Shown: one piece after another, positions 60,777 to 64,000 of the stretch
Numbering within the stretch: the stretch's first letter is position 1
Layout of the letters: each line of letters begins with the position of its first letter
Origin: Ursus arctos
Taxonomy: Eukaryota; Chordata; Mammalia; Carnivora; Ursidae
DNA: 64,000 bases
Assembly (NCBI RefSeq): GCF_023065955.2
Contig: NW_026622764.1
Location: 44,275,833 to 44,339,832 of the forward strand
Direction: 5' to 3'
Made by a program: the position numbers and the translations under genes
Notes under the pieces: model-generated
The model's database searches: none
What the model was told of the DNA's origin: nothing
Seen by the model: only the letters and a program-made list of their open reading frames with translations

Positions 60777-61681
60777 TCTGATGAGGAGAGGTTGCGGGGT
60801 TGTCCAGAGCCCAAATTATTGACTGGGACTCAGGCCGTGCGCCCTTGTTTTATAGGGATCTTAAGGATGTGGGCTTCTTGATTTTTCAGCCTGCCTTCTG
60901 GGGGAGGGGCCTGCCGCACTGATACTCAGGCAACCCTGTTTGGGTAGAGTCTCCGTGTCCCCTGCAAGGGGGGATGGGGATGGGCACACTGTGAGCCGGT
61001 ATTTCCAGGCTTTTGTCCTCTGGCGGCTTTCCCTGGCGGTTTGCTGTGCCTCTTCTGAGAGTCAGAGCAGCAGTGGCGGAATCTCAGCCTCTGTCTCAGA
61101 ACAGAGGGATCACGGACCGTTCTCCACTGATGGTCTGGCCACTTTAACTCTGATTCTTTTGGTGTTGCTCAACCCTGCAGCGTTTCGGGATGTGCGCCCC
61201 ACACCCGGTGTCCCAGCCCTCACTTCCAGGGCCGGCGCGTCTCTGTCCTTTGTGTTTCTAACACCGCCAGCCGCAGGTCGCCCCCACGTGCTCCCGAGCT
61301 CCATTTCAGTGTGTTTCGCACACTCCGGAGCTCCAGTTTTCAGAGTGGTCGCGCGCGTTCCCCAGCTCACAGTCCCAGTCTGTTCTCTTGTGGGTGCAGG
61401 TCCACGAGTCCACCCGCTCCCCCGTGCAGGTGGCTACTGCTTCTCGGTGCTCGAACACAGCGGCTCCCTCCCCCTTCCATTTATCTTCCGATATCTTTGT
61501 GCGGTTTCACGGCTCCCCGCTTTGTACCTCAGTACTCAGCGCTGGAGATGTTCATTTGTAGAGATCCAGATGGATCTTCCTGTGTCTCAGGCTGATTCTG
61601 TGGATGTTCAGGCTGGTCTATCGAACTTGACTCAGGGGACCGGCTGAAAAAGGGGTCCTCTACTCCTCCGCCATCTTCAAA
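60777..61681 (-). promoter_or_regulatory. L1 5' UTR, CpG-rich internal promoter region
   Basis: About 900 bp upstream of ORF1, the most CpG-rich part of the window (especially 61170-61510, for example 'ggccggcgcgtctctg' and 'ggtcgcgcgcgttccc'). L1 5' UTRs act as internal Pol II promoters. Open frames across it on the plus strand (for example 60940-61647) reflect high GC and lack of stops; I do not regard them as genes. Confidence 0.8.
61670..61677 (-). promoter_or_regulatory. YY1-type site at canonical L1 5' end
   Basis: GCCATCTT on the plus strand (AAGATGGC on the minus strand) matches the YY1 core. In human L1 a YY1 site within the first ~20 nt fixes the transcription start. By analogy the canonical start here would be near 61680-61690, well inside the target duplications. 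Confidence 0.6.
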
Positions 61682-62141
61682 ATCCACACTTGGATAAAAC
61701 TCTCAGTTGTCCAACAGCAGCTCTTCCCTCAGTCTCTGGTCACCCGGCGTCAGGCTCACGTCCCACCGGACCGGAACGAACCCACTGGCCAAGCTTCTTC
61801 CACCAGGGCGCTGTGCAGCTTGCTGCAGCACAATGGGGTTTACCACCTTAGAAGGAAGGGACGTTGCGCCCGGAGGCCTCTTGGCATGAGTACCACTGAG
61901 TCCAACACCGGGCAGAGTCTTCTTTCTTCCCCTGCAGAAACTACTACCAGATCGGAGATAGATAGTCGCAGGGCTTGAGCACCTCTTTATTTAGGGTGAC
62001 ATAATGAAATGACACCACTAGAGGCAACTTATTAACCAGGATGGGTTCCCATGGAAAACTGAGCAGGTTTACCAGGTTTCTTTCCTTCAGCCGTGACCTT
62101 TCTGCTGAGTAAGTATCCCTAGCACTTTGAGACTTAAGAGC
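61682..62141 (-). other. 460-bp 5' extension carried with L1 (5' transduction?)
   Basis: It lies between the apparent L1 5' end and the right target duplication, so it moved with the element. It is GC-richer (61730-61900) than the local unique DNA. On the minus strand it has an AATAAA (61991-61986) followed by GC-rich sequence, a layout reminiscent of an LTR R/U5 region. I see no TG...CA ends or recognised family. Alternatives are a longer 5' UTR normal for this L1 subfamily, or a chimeric reverse transcript. Confidence 0.6.
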
Positions 62142-62156
62142 GTAATCTGCCTCTCT
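62142..62156. repeat. Right L1 target-site duplication
   Basis: GTAATCTGCCTCTCT, a perfect copy of 55483-55497. It abuts the 5' end of the minus-strand insertion. Confidence 0.93.
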
Positions 62157-63324
62157 ATAACTTTTACCCATTGATTGTAGTTTTGACCTTCAAAATGTTT
62201 ATAATAAGTATACTTCCCTTTACACACAATAGGCTTTCAAATATTTGGAGTGCAGTGAAGCACTTCTCTCTCCAAGCTAAATATTCCACATGTGGTGAAC
62301 ATTTCTATAGAGATGTCTTTGGGGACCATCACCCCTGCTCCCATACCTTGCACATTGCTGAGTTTGTTAACTCCATGAAATAAAGGTATAGAAAGTTCAC
62401 ACTATAGCCTTGTTTCCTTTTTAGAACAATAAAATACCACTGACTCACAGTGATTTTGTGATTCCATATTGCAATCAATTGCAGTCTCGTCCAGCCTGAA
62501 TGTGTATATTTAATTGTTGAATCAAACAGGGATATGTGAATCTAGATGAAAGCCTTAAATGCCATGTTTCTGCTATCCAAAAATTTAGCCACCCCACTGA
62601 GATTATTGCATCCTGAAAATATACTAAATATGGCTTGTATGGCTTCATCTGGTATGTGATTAAAAACATTGCACAGGATAAAACCAAGGACACCTTCTAA
62701 GACATGTCCTTAGAGGCTGGTTTCTAGATTGAACATAATCTATGAATTAGTCTGTTCATGCATCTGAGCCTATCTGTGGGTATTGTTGTTAACTATCATG
62801 TAGGAATATCATGAGAGATTTTGTCAAATACCACCTTCCCAAATGATTTTTTATTAAACTTGTTGTCTGGGCCTTCTTCACTTGTAAGGTGCTATGTTTT
62901 CCCTTTTCCCTTCTTTGTAACACATTTTCTTGTTCATTCAGTTTTTAGTGAATGGAATGTAAGTCATGCAAGAAGTGACCTTATTTTGCAGGTGAGAAGG
63001 TTAAGTAGAGACACAAAATGTTTCCTATTTTTCAAAAGATTTAAAATATCATCAAAAAAGATTTAAGGATTCTTGAAATAAACATATAAAAAATTTACTG
63101 AAATTAAGAGTCAAGGTCATGTTAGCTTAAGATACTTGTTGAACTTGTAATGACAGTAAACTTAGACACATAGTTTGCTGTTACTCATTGTCTGATCAAA
63201 GCAAGTATTCAACAGTTTGACTTTTTTCTTACCTTAGTCTCTGTATCAAAGCATGACTATAGAATTTATATGATCTTGGCATTGCACTTTAGAATATAAG
63301 TTTCTTAAGGGCAGAGTCTGAATC
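62157..63324. other. Unique DNA, no gene seen
   Basis: Right flank of the L1 site. The stretch 62480-63000 is free of recognised repeats, but its minus-strand 72-codon frame (62475-62693) shows no domain. Confidence 0.4.
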
Positions 63325-63529
63325 TTTTTTTTTTTTTAAGATTTTATTTATTTATTTGAGAGAGTGAGTGAGAGAGGGCACACAGGAGCAGGCACAGAGG
63401 GAGAGGGAGTGGGAGAAGCAGACTTCCCTGCTGAACAGGGAGCCTGATGTGGGGCTCGATCCCAGGACACTGGGGTCATGACCGGCACCAAAGGCAGACA
63501 CTTAACTGACTGAGCCACTCAGGCACCCC
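63325..63529 (-). mobile_element. CAN SINE
   Basis: Antisense copy: T tail, 'aagattttatttatttattt', 'gagggagtgggagaagcaga', 'ggggctcgatcccaggacac', end 'gccactcaggcacccc'. Flanks 'gtctgaatct' and 'gactgaattt' are a partial target duplication. Confidence 0.95.
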
Positions 63530-64000
63530 GGGACTGAATTTTAATTACAAAACAACCTCAGATCCTTCCTAACACACGATCTGGCATATGGTATCTATTT
63601 ATTCAATAAGGATGTAGTAAATTAATGTTTCACCCAGATAGCTAAATTAATAATCCTGTTGGCTGGATTTCACTCATTTTTTTAATCTGCGTGTTGGGAT
63701 GTCTATCTAAAATAATTTTGGGTTTTGGTACAGTGGGTATTAAACTGACAGTGTTTAACCAGAGGGCTTCATAGCATATCAGAGCTGCTCCTGGAACCTG
63801 ATGAGAAATCCATGTCATCAGCACAGAAGTAGGTACTTGTCTTATTTCCTGTGGCAGGAAGGTATTCCTTCAGATCATTGCAAAGATATATCAAATTATT
63901 TTGAAATAAATTAAAAAGAAATAGAGCTAGAACACAAGTCTCTTTTTTGGTTTCTGACTGAAATTTAATAATGAGAGCCCATTCCTATCTGCTCTGACTC
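63530..64000. other. Unique DNA to window end
   Basis: No gene. The last 120 bp ('agagctagaacacaagtct') may touch a MIR relic. Confidence 0.4.

Larger units (their letters stand above)
55498..62141 (-). mobile_element. Near full-length L1 with extra 5' sequence
   Basis: A single 6,644-bp insertion defined by the perfect 15-bp duplication. On the minus strand: about 460 bp of extra 5' sequence (62141-61682), a CpG-rich 5' UTR (to 60777), ORF1, a 72-bp spacer (59884-59813), ORF2, a 3' UTR (55745-55498) and an A-rich end. L1 elements move by target-primed reverse transcription of their own RNA. Both ORFs are broken, and a SINE inserted later (58805-59002), so this copy is defective. It is closely related to the truncated L1 at 15.5 kb. 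Confidence 0.95.

Noticed and set aside
60435..61647. Plus-strand open frames of 148 and 235 codons
   Set aside because: They are antisense to L1 ORF1 and lie across the CpG-rich 5' UTR. High GC and lack of stops explain them.
1..64000. A novel defence, CRISPR-like or operon-like system
   Set aside because: No bacterial-type gene organisation, no regularly spaced repeats and no host exons. The window is mammalian intergenic or intronic DNA.

Overview
This window is nuclear DNA of a mammal, and it is repeat-dominated non-coding sequence. The diagnostic repeats are tRNA-Lys-type carnivore SINEs (CAN SINEs): a head like GGCGCCTGGGTGGC, a B-box-like GGGATCGAGCCC, a pyrimidine-rich 3' part and an AAATAAATAAAATCTTT tail. 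Their variant resembles the class I associate with bears and the giant panda, so an arctoid carnivore, probably an ursid, is my best guess. That assignment is from memory and was not searched. I found no convincing host protein-coding exon, no tRNA or rRNA gene and no CRISPR. All long open frames that make sense are decayed LINE-1 (L1) reading frames.

Layout. 0-5 kb: a decayed L2 LINE (minus strand) split by a 470-bp solo LTR with a 6-bp target duplication, then unique DNA. 5-15 kb: MIR, MER5A and L2 relics, a (TCC)n tract and the first CAN SINEs. 15.5-17.9 kb: a 5'-truncated L1 (plus) with an apparent 3' transduction, a degenerate SINE at the same target site, then an older L1. 18-31 kb: mostly unique AT-rich DNA with a (TA)n(CA)n array, two MLT1-type LTRs and an MLT2 LTR. 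31.8-48 kb: the SINE-dense part, with two cases of SINE next to or inside SINE, an old minus-strand L1, a 27-bp triplication, and a plus-strand L2 split by two SINEs and an MLT2 LTR. 48-55 kb: largely unique, SINE-free. 55.5-62.1 kb: a near full-length L1 on the minus strand. 62-64 kb: unique DNA and one SINE.

The most notable object is that L1. A perfect 15-bp direct repeat (55483-55497 and 62142-62156) brackets it. The repeat lies about 460 bp upstream of the point where the canonical L1 5' end appears to be, judged by a YY1-type motif. The element therefore seems to carry extra 5' sequence, as expected for a 5' transduction or for transcription from an upstream (possibly LTR) promoter. Its ORF1 and ORF2 are broken by a nonsense codon, frameshifts and a later SINE insertion, so it is not an intact autonomous element.

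Nothing here forms an operon-like or pathway unit. The biology is a layered record of retrotransposition: L2/MIR oldest, then MER5A/MLT1/MLT2 and old L1, then carnivore L1 and CAN SINEs.
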